From Callaeas wilsoni (lineage: Eukaryota; Chordata; Aves; Passeriformes; Callaeidae), in contig VWPU01014898.1 of the NCBI GenBank assembly GCA_013398955.1, positions 1 through 64,000 on the forward strand: a DNA stretch of 64,000 nt, read 5' to 3'. How positions within the stretch are numbered: the stretch's first letter is position 1; every line of letters starts with the position of its first letter. A program made the translations under genes and the position numbers. The notes under the pieces were generated by a model that had not been told where the DNA came from, made no database searches, and worked only from the letters and a program-made list of their open reading frames with translations. Shown here piece after piece: positions 28,501-43,500 of the stretch.

Positions 28501-31500
28501 TAAAGATAGAATTTTGAAGACAGACATAAAAAGATGTGAACTCTGCTCCAATCCACAGACAGGGAAAAGTCTGCAATGAAAGCTTTTCTCTGGAGGTTTA
28601 AGATTTCATACTCCCCACCCCCCAAAATGATGAAGTTCAAAGGATGCACTAGCAGATTTTACAAATTTCATCACTTAAGTGTAAAACTGCACAGGTAATT
28701 TGCAAATGGACAGTGGTATAATTTAAAATCCTCAAGATTCATTCACTGCTTTGGAGATTTTTCAATTATCTATCTAAAGGAAGTTTTATTTTCCAATACG
28801 CCTTCTCAGTCTCCAGCAATCTGTATTCAAGGGCTTCCTCACTTGCAGATTTAGGGAGTTTTCTCAGACAAACTGTCTTCTAGAATATTTTAAAGTTTTA
28901 CTTGCACAGTTCCAATTCTTTTTTGTCAACATTTAACAAATGTAAGGATAATGAAATCAAATCCAGCACCCAAACATGGTGATTTTTCCTGGCTAGAAGT
29001 CCTACTCATCACTGTAGCATACGGTTCCTAATAATGTATACAGATAATTTAAAAGAGAGCATCTGTTCTGGATTTTTTTTTTAATCTTCTTTTTCCTTCT
29101 TTCTTTTCTTCTTTTTTTTTTTTTTTCAGGAACCGTATGGAGATGTGACAGAGAGGAGACTTCTACGAGAGAAGCTGAAATGTAAGGACTTCAAATGGTT
29201 CTTGGAGAACGTGTATCCAGAGCTTCACGTACCTGAGGACAGACCAGGCTTCTTTGGAATGGTATGTGGCTGCTGAGAAGGGGGCCTACTTTCAGTTCTC
29301 TGAGCTCTTCTGCTAAGTCAGTGTGAAGGTGTTTTTGTGCCTAAATCAGTTTGGGATTTTGGTAGAATTCGGTTAAAATTGGTAGACTTTAAAATGTGGT
29401 TTCTATCAGAATCTTTATTTAAGGGAATGCTGTTTATGAAGGAGTTCTGTGACAGAGTAGGAGAACAGGTAATGTTGCCATGAATTACTCCTTCTGACTG
29501 ACATCTTGGGACTGTTAAGGGCAGCAAAGTATGAGGTTTTTATTTCTTGAAATGTTGCATAACAAAAAAGGAGGACAGTAAAGTGTTTTATTTTACTTGT
29601 TGAATCGAAAAGAAAAAGAGTGTGCTTTGAAGCATGTGTTTGTACATTTTATCCGATGAAAACTATGATGCTCTGGTGATGGGAAAGAGAGCTGATGCTA
29701 AGTGCTTCCAGATCATAGGGGATTCTGTATATCAAAACCAACATGTTAATTTTTAATCTGGAGGTCACTTTAGACCAGCAAGGGTTCACAGGCAATGGGT
29801 TCAATATCAGAATCCTCTTCTCTTTTTGAGAGTTCTCAGCTCTTTATGCTTTTTGCAGCTTACAAATAAATATAAACTATAGCTGCATGTATATCACGTT
29901 ACTGTAATCTCATTTGGAAGGGATGAAGCCAGAGATGATGCAGCAAATACCTGTTTCCTCTGAAAAATCACCGATACCTGCTGCATGTTAAAAACACAAA
30001 ACTGCACCTTTCCACCAGGCAAAGACATATCAAATACCTTCCTGATTACCAAATGCTACACTGACTTAAAAGTACTTTTGCTGGTAACTCGATTGCTCTG
30101 CAGATCCAGCTGAGCTGCATTCCCACACTGCTGCATCACATCCAGCCCTTGTCTTGCTGCCATCTGTCCTTCAGTTACTCAGCCTTTGCTGAATCTCCTT
30201 CAGGAAACGTAAAAAAGGTCTGATCTCTGTGGACATACAAAACATTCAGGCACCAAGTCTCCCCACAGTCTGCCCTAACAGCTTTGTAACTTGTTGAATG
30301 AAACAGATCCTAATGTGGAAATGCTGTGGTTTCCCCTGGGAACTGTGTTTCCCTGGGGAGCTGTGGGAGTTCCCACAGGGAGGACAGCAGTTGTCAGAAA
30401 AGCCCTTAGGAGCCTCTGGGAGAATTGCCACCCTCCTCCATTTGTCTTGGAGTTGCAGGAGAGGTGGGATCTCTGTGTGATTACTGACGTGGAAGGTATT
30501 ACCCACCATTATCCAGTACCTTGAACAAACCCTGTTACAACATTGGTGCAGTTTTTGCTCTTTTGTGCTGGATTGCTACTGACAAGGTCTGAGACAGTTG
30601 AAGCAGTAAGATATTATAAGACTTACCTTCCAGGAGCATTTCAGGAATTTTATCCTTCCCTCCACCTCCATCCTTCCCCCTCCAAAAGAAAGGGTTAGAC
30701 TGGTGCCAGTAATAGTACTTCAGCCTCCTGGAGAAGAGAAGGGATTTGTGCAGTTTCTTTTATGATTTAATTGTCATCCTCAGGGAAAGGGTTGACAGTG
30801 CCTAGAAATAATAACTCTTGCTCAGAGCTGCTTGAGGTATCTAGAGTGTAATTTAGGTGTGCTCTATATATTTCTCTAAAAACAATTCATAAATGCTGTC
30901 ATCTAGTTGTGAGCATAATGAGAATACACCATTTTTTTGGAGGGAGGAAGAATTTAAAATGTGATTGAAATACAGTTATACTCTGAGAAACTGAGAGTGC
31001 AGAAATGACACCTACTGATTCAGCTGATTTGTGGATATTGAGTCCCATCTGCTAGCTTCAATGAATCACTGATGGTGTTCTTTACTCTTGCCTTAGCTGT
31101 GTAGTGCTTTTCTGGTTCATAAAAATACTGTATTTAAAAGTGTCAGCTTTGATAACAGCTCAACTTACTGTGAGGTTATTTAATTGTTCAAAGAGAATAC
31201 AAAGGAATATGGGGATTTTTACCTCCTTTAAAAATGTTTTTACTTCAGAACTGAAGTTGACAATATTTCTAAGATTACCCACAAGTCAGGCATGTGTTAG
31301 TCAAACAGAGTCAGGAATTATTGAGCAGCATTCAGTGCTGTGCACTGACAAACAGACTCTTGTGCTACGTTTTTTTTCTTGATACATGAATAAAAATATG
31401 CATGCTAGACTTGGTTGTCTAAAATTTAGCTGCCTAAAACTTTAGTTAAATATACTGGATTATGAACCTTTTTGCCTGGGATATGATTGCTTTCCTGCAA

Positions 31501-34500
31501 ACTGCATGAGACCTAGACATAAGATAAATACCTTCTTGCTTCTCCTCGGGCTTCATGCCGCTTTGGAACTCTGTGGGACATGAACCTTTTGACTTGAATA
31601 ATTTCTTCAGGGAGACAGGAGGAAGTGAAGCTGGTAGGCACTCAGTGGGTTAAAATAATAAGACGTCAGCACTTCTGGAAAGGCTGATAATACCTTTTAG
31701 GCTGTTGTGTAGAGCACTGATGTCTCTTTTGCTGGCGTAGCATCTGATTTGGCCATCCTTGAGCATGTACTTGCTGTCAGAGTGTGCCAGTAGGCAGGTG
31801 TGAAATTGTAACAAGACTGGAGCCCCTGCTCTGTGCAGATTGCCCACCTAGACGGTGCAGACTCAGAAAGAAATCAGCTTAGAAATCCTAACTACCCTGG
31901 GAAGAGATGATGTAGGAAGAACTTGGAGCCAGCTGGTGTGTTCATTATTAGTCAGCCTGGTGACGTTGCTGCGTTGTGCAGCTGGATGAAGGTAGAGGAA
32001 CTGGGCAGCTCGGTGATCTTTTCATGTTATCGGTGACTGTGGAAAGGCATGGCTGCAAAGCAAGGGAATAGTCAAGGCTCTTCTCTATTCTAAGGTATGC
32101 GTTAAGTATTGCTGCCATTGAGGTGCATGTCCAAGGATAAAGATTATGGTTAGTCAGTGAATTTGGCTTTGAACTTGGCATCAAGATTGCTTTTAAAATA
32201 CAGTGGTGACACAAAAATCAGGATTTTGCTCTAATTTTCTGTAAGTTTGATCATTTGGCAGTGAGACCATACTATGTTCTGACACAATAAGTTTTTCTTT
32301 GTTCTTCTCAGTTTCTAGCTGATATTTCTTCCAGCTGAATATGAAGCAACTAAGCTGATAGACCTCTGTTGTGACTTTCTATCCGGTCGCTCTTTCTGCC
32401 ATCTGTCTGTAAAGGCATCTGTCACTGACTGAATCAGTTGAGAAATCAAAAACCTGAATCAAAAACTTTTGCCAGCTTCCTTCCCTATTTTACTCTAAGA
32501 CCATCGCATCTTCATTTCCAAGTGCTCAGTCATAATTTTCTTTAAATTTATACTGGATATAACCTTAAAAAAGATTGGAAGGAAGATTTCAAGCTATGCC
32601 TTTAAAACTATGAAGAATTTTGTTTTGCTGCAACATGCAAGAGAACATTATTTAAATTATCTAAAGAACACATGATCTGTGTGGACAGGCTTGCAGAAGA
32701 AGAGAGCTATGTGGTTTAAATTATGTAATCAAAGGTATTATTGCGTGTCTGGTGTTCCAAGTTCTCAGAGGTGTCAGTGTCCCTTCTCTAGGGTATACCT
32801 CTAAAACTGCATTATAATCCAATTTGTAGAGCTACCACTTGAGATTGAATTGGTAGCCAAGATTATGACAGACTAGACCTGGGGTCCTTATGCCTATCAC
32901 AGGAAAACATGCACTACTTGGTTGGCTGTATAGCCTCTGAAAGGTTGGGAGAAGCTTTTTAAAAGGAAGTGGGAGAAATTCGAGTGTTTGGTAGTGAGCA
33001 CACCATTGCTTGAACCACGTGCTTATACATTTTTGAGCCTTCCAGGGAGATCTGGACTTGCTGGGGTGAGCCAGTGAATCCAACAGCAGTGTGTCATTAT
33101 TGATTCCTTCAGAGGATTTTAGTCATCAGTGTTGTATGCCCTTTTCAGTATTGCCCTTAAGAAGTTAACAAGTGATATAAAAATAGCATTCACTCAGTAG
33201 AATCATTCCCTGTGACTGCTTGGATTACCTTTGAGGTAAAAGCTGATGTTTGATCAGTATTAGTGAAGCTGTTCAGCTTGCTGCAAATTCATGTCTTGCT
33301 GTGTCCCACAGTACCATCTGTCCGTATCGCTAATAGATCAGCACCACTGCCACACTGACAGAATAAAGAGGATTCTGATCTAGTTTATGGATGTAGAGAA
33401 GGGTTGGCAGTGCTCCCTTGGCCATACTTATCAACTAATGTAATGAAGTTTTAATGTCAAAAATCTGTTGTTGATGGTTTGTTTACAATGGACTTTATTG
33501 TAAAAAAGTGCAAGCACAAACTAAGAATTATTCATAGAATGTCATCTGTATTGTGTAGTTACATGCAGGTGTCCAGATATTAGGAAACAACAGATTTGAG
33601 TATCTCCTAGCAGTAAGGAATAAGGTCTAAGGTGAATCTCTCAGTAGATGGTGTTTATTACCCGTCTCAGCCTCCAAACAGGGGTAACTAAATTGCGTGT
33701 ACAGTGACACCAGCAAGATTTCAATAGGAGGCAAATGTTGTAGGAAGACACAGCCAATAGTCCTGCATGGGTAGATTGTTTTAGATCTAAACGATGTCTT
33801 TCAATGGCAAGGTGATCAACATTTTTTCTTGCTTCTGTTTCTCTAATGCAGCATTCTGCAAAAGAGCTAAGGTAAGTCACAGAGAAAATTTTGTTCTTAT
33901 TGCATGACTTGTTTATGGTGGATGTGGGAATAAACATAGCTTCAGAAATGAGTGGATGATCACTGTTTTGATAGAGCTCTTGCACATAAAAGAAACTTAA
34001 ACTGTATATTCTCATTTAACAAGAGAAAAATATTTCACAAATTCTCTCATACTTTCTTTTCTGCCTTGGAACAGAGGGCAGGTTTTTGGTTTTCTTTTTT
34101 AATGAATGGTGCTACAGTCAGATTTTCAAAATTTTCTGTGTCATTTCAGATCAGGTAATTTAAAAGCTTAGAATATGCTATTCCCACTAATTGGGTCTTG
34201 AATACCTATTGGGCTTCCTGATGAAGTGTGGGCATATCTACCAATGTCTGACAAAATAAAAGAACCAGGTGAACCATATGGACCATGTATGCGTAGGAAG
34301 ATGTTGGCACGTGTCACAAGCATTTATGCATAAAAGAGAAAAAGGAGAGGGCATACGTGGTAACGTCCTGGAGCACGGCCTCATTTTCAAACCACCTGAA
34401 ATGAAGCTCAAGTTTAGCAAGCTTTTACACAGCTTTTGTTGTGTGTATTTGGGCACTGAGTTACATGCATAGGAGAGTTACTGTAGTTCTGGTAGCTCAG

Positions 34501-37500
34501 GGCATTTTCAAACAGATTGTTTAAAATTTTGGGCCCCAAAAGGGAGCTCACGTTTGAGCATGTGCCAGGGGCTGATGGCAAAGAGCAGTAGTGAAGTCAT
34601 TGGGTTGCCTGGAAGGGCACCATGCGTAAGGGCTTTGCTGCCCTTGGAGCCAGTAGACAGTCAGACAGAGTCATCATATGTTATTAAACATACTAATGGG
34701 AGACCCTCTGGTCCTGAAGACAGCTGCTGACATCAACAGTTGTAGAGATAAAAACCATTTTAAGTGGTTATGACTTTTAAGTTGATGTTTCCTGATGCAG
34801 AATGTAGAAACATGAGAAGTTTATTGTTTGGTTTATGTAGTTCCATGGCAGTGTTAAAAATAGTCTGTGTAAGACGCTTCTCTTTCCTGTTTTTCTGAGT
34901 GTAATTCTTGCCTCCCATTAGGAAGGTAAACAAAATGTTTTCTTTTGGCTGTTCAAGGAGGGTTGCAGTGGTCTAATGTGGGAGTGAGCACAAAGCAGTG
35001 GAAAGGAGACGTTGGGTAGCACTAAAAGTAGAAGTTGGCAAAGCAAACATATATATAACGCAAGTATTTAATTTTCCAACTTGTGTGGTTTGCTCTGTGG
35101 TGGGTTTAGGCCCTGCAGGGTTTGTCTTGTTTGTTTGGTTTTAGCCTCCTGCAGTCCCTATGTGTGTGCTCATTTTCCACATTAAGAACTCAGGATACGA
35201 TTATCATGACTAGGGAAGAGCAGTGAAATTACACTTTGCTGAACTAACTCTTCTGAGATTTACTCTGCTTATTCTTTTTGTCTGTGATATAATTACACTT
35301 AGTAACAGGGGCATTCGGCTTCTTGTTTACAGAACCTATTCTGCTTTGTGTAATTTCAAATTTGGTTATGGGGATAATACCGGGAATCAGTGGTTGTTAT
35401 GTCATTGTTTAACTTATTTTCAGTTACTTTTGCCTCCTGAATACTTAAATGAAAATCCCTGTTGTTTTTAAAATTAGGTAACTTAATATTATAAAATTTA
35501 ATCTAAAAATTATACACCTCTTCTGTCAGAGATCAGCAACTCGAGTAAAGAGCATTTAATATCACACCTAGTGTCTCTTCCCAAAGATATATTTTGCCTA
35601 CTTTCATGATTTCTATCCTAAAATCTGTCGTCTTGTTCTGCCTCAAGAGGGTACTGGAGTCCTTTCGAGAACAAATCCTCCTAACATTTCCCATTTGACA
35701 AACTGAGAAAAGTATGTAGTCATCTTTTCATAAGAAAATTGAACAAGTAGATCCTGGGGGAAAAAAGGCATGGCAGACTCTTTTGTTCTGCATGAGTTGC
35801 TGGCTTGTTGGGTTTCAACACAGTTTTTCATAGTTTCTACCTACTTCCTTTGCAAATACATTGGAACACAGTGTCATTCCTAGGGGAAGCCATCGTGTCT
35901 GGCTGCTTCAATGCTCAAAGTCAAGACGGTCCAGACAGTTTTATTTCACATTAGTCTGAGAGATGTTATCCTTGTGTCCCTTTGATCTATTCCAGTTAAT
36001 TTGCACCAGCTTTGGGATGGATCTCAGAGCCCAGCAGGATGGGTGTAGAGTGACTACAGAATATCTTCCTTACTTTGGACTAATACTTTAAAATATTCTT
36101 TTGTTTTGATCAGCTGAAGAATAGAGGAATGGAAAACTTCTGTTTTGATTATAACCCTACGAATGAACATCAAGTAACTGGACAGAGAGTCATACTCTAC
36201 CCATGCCATGGTATGGGACAAAATCAGGTAAGAATAATGCTTTAATTTCATTTTGACTAACACTTATGGTTGTAATGTAAGGAAGTATGGCAAAGTCATT
36301 GCAGTAGGGGCTGAGAGAATGTATTGCCACAGTAGGCTGATCTTAGTTTGAATTTTGATTCTTGCACTAAATGCTTTTTATTTTGATGTATCTTCCAAGT
36401 CAGATTTTCTTCATTCTGTGGATGAGTCTATCCAGCCCAGGGAACTCTTGCATACCTTTATTATGCTTTAACAGAGAGCTCATTAGCAGGGGTTAATAGC
36501 ACATCAGTGCAGCTATAGTGCTCATAGGCCAGTGTTCACTCATCTCCAAAACCCCTCTGAGTTTTTATCTGTCTATGCCTCTAAAGCCCTCAATAACATT
36601 GCAAACCTCACCTACTTCCACCTGTGTCTGTCATCATGTCTCTTCTTCATGGTGCTTGTCTAACTGCCCAAGAGGTTTTGGACCACATCATCTCCTGTTC
36701 TTCTACAGAAATATCCTCCTGGACTTGGGCTCCACAGTCCTGGAGAGCAGGGGTTCTTGTCAACACTTTCATTCTTGCTGTTTTGGTTTTAACTTCTGAA
36801 GCTGAAAATGCTATCATCTTTCTCCATGTTGACTGAAACTGTGTGCAGCAGTGGTTAGTTTTGATGCCCATAAACCTCTCTCCGTAATACCACGGTTGAA
36901 GAGTTGTGGGGAACTGCGCACCAAGCTAGAATGGCCATTTTGCATAATTTTGAGCGTTTGCCCTCCAGAACTGAAGTTTAGTGTTTGATGTGGGGCATGT
37001 ACTTGCCTGTCTATCTTGATTTTTGGCTTCTAACCCAGATTAGACTAAACACAGTACTTGAGATATGGTCTCATCAGTGCGGAGTACCAAAGGTCTTGTG
37101 AGACCTCTTGTACATAACCCTGTGACAACTTGGATGGCTTGACTATTTGGGTCCTTTTTTAAAGGAAATTAATCCAAACATTCAATTAGAAGTGTTTGGG
37201 AAAAGGAAAAAAGGGAAAATAAAGTTTGGAAAGAAACCAGATATGTGCCAGGTAAGCAGTGTATCTGCTATCATTCTGAACTCTGCTTTAAAAATACCAT
37301 AAAAGCTTGAGGACTGTAAAACAAACCTGTATTGAGGGGAAACCTTTTGATATGAGTTGCATTTTACATGAGAAAGGAAAAAGAAAAAACAACATACTTC
37401 AGATCTTAAAAGGAAATAGATTTGTTGCTGATAGCAAGTTTATTGCCGAAAGTATTGTAACTGTTATTTAGTATTATTTATTATCTCATGTCTGGTTTAT

Positions 37501-40500
37501 GTCTTAAGTTTCCTAATATTTCTGTCCTTAAGGCCAAGATGTAGGGGAAGGCAGGAGGAGAATCTTGTACCATAAAAGCCAAAGGATCTCAGTACTGACA
37601 GATGTATGCCAATGATGCTAAGCCCCACCTCACCTCTTTTACTCCCTCAGTTCAGTTTCATGCCCAAGTTAAGCACGCTTCTTTAGATCTATATAGAAGT
37701 TAATAATCAAATAACCCAGTCAAGCCACTTTCTTATAAGTGAGGGTTGATTGCTTTTGTAGATTAAGAAGTATTTAGTGTATAGGATTACATGCTAACAT
37801 GCCAAAGGTATTTATATATTTTTCCTTGTATTGCAGATTATAGAGAGGAGAGGGGTTGCATTTTTTTGTATTCCTCTGAGCAAATAGAATTTGCTTAAAT
37901 TTTTTCCCTTTCTCCAAGAAAAAAAAAAGACATAGGATAAAAGGTGAAAGTAAAAGCAAAAGAGAAGTACAATTGAGAGATTAATTGTCATGAGATGACA
38001 TTTAATCAGTTATCCTCTGTTTAGCTAGCACTAAGAGATTAGCTGAATTTACCGCAAGATATCCCATCACTGAGTATTAATGTTCTTCCATCTCTGCTGA
38101 TGGTGCGATGCATCCCTGTACCTGCGGTAGCAGGCGCAGGGCTGGAAGCAGCAACACTTTCGGAACCGTGCAAACCGCTCCCTCTGCTGGCATCCAAGCA
38201 GGAGGAGGAAGCAGAAATGGAGAAACTACTTGACTGCAATATAAACCAATAAAGGAAAATATGAGATGACTCAAGAGAACTGCAGAACCTGAGGAGGGAA
38301 GGCCAAACACGGGAAATGGGTAAAACTAGATTAGTGAAATGGGCAAAAGGCGTGGGAAGGCTGGCAGGAGCCAGGGAGAAAGGGCTAAGGTGACAAAGGG
38401 CGGTAGTAATTTGGGACAGAGATTGTGCAACAGGTGATGAGCAGGGCATGTGTGATAGAGGAAAGAGTAGGACAGGGAGTGAACCAAGCAGAGTCATTGG
38501 AGAACATTTTAGTGGAAAGGAGCAGGCTTGCTTGAATGTGGGAGCTGAGATACCAGTTGGCAAACGGGGGTGTGAGTAGGGGTAATAGGTAGTTGCAAGA
38601 GAATAACTGGGCAGCAGGAAGAATTTTGGGTGAGGGAACAGAGGAAGGCTAAAATAAGATGTAGAAACACAAGTGAGAGGGGAAATGAAGTTGGGGTTGC
38701 TGGAATTGCAACTCCCTTTTCTGGCTCACAAACAGCTGTGAAACCTACCAGTAGGACATTTCTCTCCATTTCTTTCCCATCCCACCACCTTTTTGACAGT
38801 CATCCTGAAAAGGTAGCAGGCTGTTCCTTGTGATGTGAATTCCTTGGCCAGTGACACTGTCAGGACCAAAACAGTCAAATCTTCCACATTTACATCCATC
38901 ACTGTCTGCTGATGAAGTGATCGTGGCAAGGTTTGGTCATCCTCTAGTATCAACAACCACAGAGTTTCAGAGATGTTTACTGACAACAGGAGCCCTTAAC
39001 TTCTCTTTGGCCGCTTGGAAGGTAATCTGTCATCTTAATCCCACACTCCTCCTGCCTTTTCTCATTGAGTCTGTTCTCATCACTCCACTCATTACCTGTA
39101 TAGAGCTTTAGCAGCAAACCCTCATTCCAAGTTTCGCTCCAGTGGCTATTTATGTAGGGGACAACTGCAAAACTCTTTTCACTGGAAACAAATCTCCACT
39201 TAGTGATCTCTGAATATCTGTGTGCACTGTGCCGAGAGGAGAGAGCTCTGTCCTCTTGGTTATTTATAAGGTCCAGCACCTCCTCCTGTTTTACGTCTCA
39301 GTGAATAAAACCACTCTCAGAAAACTAAAGTTCTTGGTAGTTTGTTGCTGTTCTTTCTTGAATCCATGGTCTAATTGAGAGGGTTTCCTTTACTCTTTTT
39401 TTGTGAGCATAAGAAAACTAAGTGGAGGCTTTTTAAAATTAGCATGTTCATTATCACAAGAAGGTGAGGATAACACTGCAATGTTAAGAGCCGAGCATAT
39501 ATGGAAGAGAGGCAGGAAACACACAAAACACTGGCTACTGATTGCTTCACTTCAGGCTGCTTATGTTTTGTGGGAGTATCTGCTGCAGAGATGAGAATGA
39601 AAGGCTTTTAAATTCAACACCAGTAAAGCCCATTGCCCTTCTTGGTATGGCTGGGAAGCAGTACAGAGGGCACCAATATGTGATGGCAAGAAATCAACCT
39701 GATGTGATAGTAGGATGGGAAAACACTTGCTGACAGTGTTCTTCCCAGAATTCCCATTTGGAGCTGATACATTCGACGTAAATAGCGATAGGGAAACAAA
39801 GAGCTTAGCAAAGCCCTTGGGTTTTCAGCAAAAAAAGAGTATCAGACCTGGTAACCTCTCTGCTGATTCCACCCATCAAGTGCAAACTTTTTCCTGCATA
39901 CAAAAGAGCAGTAGCCAGGCACAGAGGAGAATGAGAGAGTGTTTCAGGGTCCAGTGAGGTAGCCAAAATCTGCTGCTGGCCTCAGTACCAGGGAGACACT
40001 GATGCAGCTGAGGCATATCCTGTAGATTGTCCAGAAGCCAGAGACACTGGGAAAAAGGCCTCATCAAGTTTCCCAATAGCACTTAAGGGAATCTACTGAT
40101 TCTCAGAAGGAAAGAAATGCAGTAAGGTTACTAGTTATTGGGCCATGGATTAGTTTGAAAATGCTTCCTTTCTGCTGGCAGAATGCAAGAAAAGAGAACT
40201 AAAAAACATTTTACCTTTAGAGGAGGAAGATATTTATTTTGTGTATTACCAGAGCTTGGAAAAGCCCAAAGCCTAAAGTGTTTATTCAGTTTGAAGCAGT
40301 GTAGGGTAATGAACTGTATTATGTTCATTGGGCAACAAGGCAGGAGTGCTTGGTTGCTAGTACTATAACACCATTTCTTAAAGTTATCCAGAAATTAACC
40401 ATTTTACTTGCTCTTCTTCAGAATCTGGTGCAAGTCCTTGAGAAGGGTTCAGGATCATTCAGGAAAGATATCAGTAGTAAGAAGTGGTCTGATCTAGTAG

Positions 40501-43500
40501 CTGCTCCATTTATTCTCGATGCATCTGGTACAGTCAGCAGCTTGCAAGCTTTCACTTATAATACAAATTGCTAGAGTTATTATATCTAATAAACCCTCTA
40601 ACGAGCAAGGTTCTAAATATGGCTTTGTGAAAGTGGCAGCTGTAAAAAGTGTCTGTCCACACACAACTGAGCAGAACTGAGGCTTTTTCTTTATTCACAA
40701 GCCATAGGATTAAAATGCATGTCCCTGTAGCTCACTGTGGCGCCCAAAGTAGTGGGTTTTCCCTGTGCCAATCAGATGCTGAACCTGGGGGTAAAGCCTA
40801 AAGGCCAGGGAATAGCTGCTGCCTATTAGGGTAAACAATGATAATAGTAGGACCAATATTCACGCAATTTACTTTTGTTGCTGATGAGATTTTTTTTTTG
40901 CATAAGGCCAAATGTAAAGGTAGTGCAACCTACATTGTAGGAACAGATCCTAGCGATAGGTTTCAAGGGAAAATCATGGTCTCCAGGGTCTTATGTCAGC
41001 AGGGAGACTTCAAAACTGATGTTGCTTTCTCAAAACACTCATTTCCCTTTGTGGCTTACCACAAATGAATGGTGGCAAACAGGTGAATTCTGGGGGAGGT
41101 TGGTCACTTGCATCATTCCTGGAAAAGAAAAGCCGTGAGGCTCCACAGGGTGGGCAGCATTGGTCGGTGTATGGCTGTGACAGCCACCTTGGCAGAGAAA
41201 TTCCTGATTGTGATAATGGGAGGGGCAGATTTCATGAAACAACTATTGTCAGTGTAGTCTTGATCAGAGCTCTTACACTTGGAGATGGATGGCTGCAGAT
41301 TTTGTAATCACAGAGTGCTGTTTATACTGAAACTCCATTTCCAGCTCCTCATTCAAGGTTATTAGTCTTGATGGTTGTTAAGGATGTTTTTGTGGTAAGT
41401 TCAAGTATATACGTTTCTGAATTGGTACAGCCCTCTTCACAAAGCCTTACAGTCTCCAGGGGTGAAACAAAACAAAAGACAATTCCTTCTCTCCCTCATC
41501 CTTTTATTGGTCTCTGCTAATGCAGTTGTACTATGGGTAATAAGCAATTTTCTGATGTTTATAAAACTCTCCTCTACTTTATTGAGTATAATCTAAACAC
41601 ACATCCGTGCACTATAGTCATCTAAATTATTTATAAGTGTGCTAAATACAAACAACTCTCAAACTCTCCTGCTCTTTAATGAAGTCCAAAAGTTGGCAAA
41701 TGTCCATCAGTATAAAATTTTAAGGAAGTCTTCAACCGTAACTGCTACAGAAGCCAGGAGTTTCAGAGCATGTTCAGAACACTTCTGTAGGATATAGTAC
41801 AACAAGCAAAGATAGTAAATTGTCTTTAAGGAAGTTTTGTTCGTGTTTAAAAGCAGCTGTAACCGACTTGCTTCAAGTAATATCTTAAAACTTTGTAGAA
41901 TAAAATACTCATAACCATGCATCCTTAGTACTGGAAATGACCATTATAACTGTAAAAGAATCTGGACCAAACTGCATTTGAACTACACAGTGAGCAACTC
42001 CTTAGTTAAAAGTAATGTAAAAGTAATTTGTGATGACTGAATGAGAAGGCATAATGTCAAGCTAGAAACTGTTTTCTATCCTATTTTTAAGGGCATCTAG
42101 AATGTGAAAGTCAAATATTACAGTTGAATTTTGAAAATTCTTTAATGCTGGAATGCTTGTTTTCCAGGACATTCATTCAACATTTTATGCATTTTTAAGT
42201 GCTACCAGAGTAAAGCAGTGCTGTGATGAGATTGACTTTCTGTAAAATAGTAAGCTGTGGAAGTTAAGGACCCTTGAATATTTCTGGCAGAATTTCCCTT
42301 CACAACAGCAACTTTTATTCGTGAGCCTAATTATAGTATCTTAGTATATGCTCCTTTATAAATACTCTCTGTGTACATATGAAATGACTGCTGTCCTTTG
42401 TTTCTTCTCTCGTGTTCCCAGTTTTTCGAGTACACATCCCATAATGAAATACGTTACAACACAAGACAGCCAGAAGTCTGCGCAGCCGTCGATTCAGGAA
42501 CTGACTACTTGACAATGTACTTGTGTCAAGAAAATGTCCACAGTGTTCCTGAGAACCAGAAGTTTATTTTCAGAGAGGTAAGTGTGCCTGCTTGGGTTTG
42601 GGTTTTTTTGGGAGTGGGTGGAAGGAGAATTGTTGAAGTTTTTAAATTTTTATCTTACTGCATACACAGTATGCAGGCCACAACACTGGCATAGGTCTCT
42701 GGGAGAAATATGCCATCTTAGCTTTTAGTATCTGAACACAGAAACAGAGTAGCAGGCAAAGAGTATTCCAGTCATAAATAACAGGAAGATGAGAGGAAGG
42801 AAAGCACTCTTGTTAACATCAAGGAGGCGGGGAACATTCTCTCTTGCATGTCACCCCTATCACCTTTACTGTCTTCTCCTGAGACTGAGGTGCTTCAATA
42901 TAACCCTTCCCCAGCCAGTCATATGGCTGGCCTACTTCTACTCTCTTTTCATTGACTTATTTCCCAGTATTTATATTGCCATATATCCCCAATACTTCAC
43001 ACACCACCATTACTTTATGCCCTTTCCTGCTTTTAAGTAGCTGCCTCTGCATGATATTAGAAAAATTTGTGTTTAGTAGTTTTGAATCTGTAAAAAAGCT
43101 CCTGGATGCCTGAGAGAAAATAAGCTGGATGAAAAATTTTGGCCTTTGTCAGGTTCTGGAGTGTTGTTATTTGGCTAAGGGAAAAGGTCACATAATATAT
43201 CAAAATGGTATATTTACATAATGCATCTAATCTCTACAGGCTCCATGGTTGACAAATTTCACACTTGGATACTACCACCAGTGAGAGGTAGCAGCGTAAA
43301 CTCTAAAAAATAAGATGAAAATTACTGTCTATTCCCTAAATCTAGTCCAGACTGAAGCTCATAGTGATATTATGAAATAAAAATGTTTAAAAGGTCGACT
43401 TTATAAATGATGTTTCATTTTTAATGCTGACTTTAGACAAAATTGCTCAAGGTCATATACATTAATCCCTAAGATGACATGTATTGAAGGATCTTCAGTC

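Larger units (their letters stand above)
36228..42421 (+). other. GALNT12 intron 8 (6.2 kb)
   Basis: It holds an antisense CR1 coding fragment near 37.05-37.14 kb and a purine-rich block near 38.27-38.72 kb. The 174-codon minus-strand open frame there (38039-38563) is low in complexity, has no known domain and is probably a by-product of that composition. Nothing else was recognised. Confidence 0.8.

Noticed and set aside
38039..38563. A 174-codon minus-strand open frame in GALNT12 intron 8
   Set aside because: The protein is Ser/Pro/Leu-rich low complexity, with no domain, and is explained by the purine-rich plus strand.
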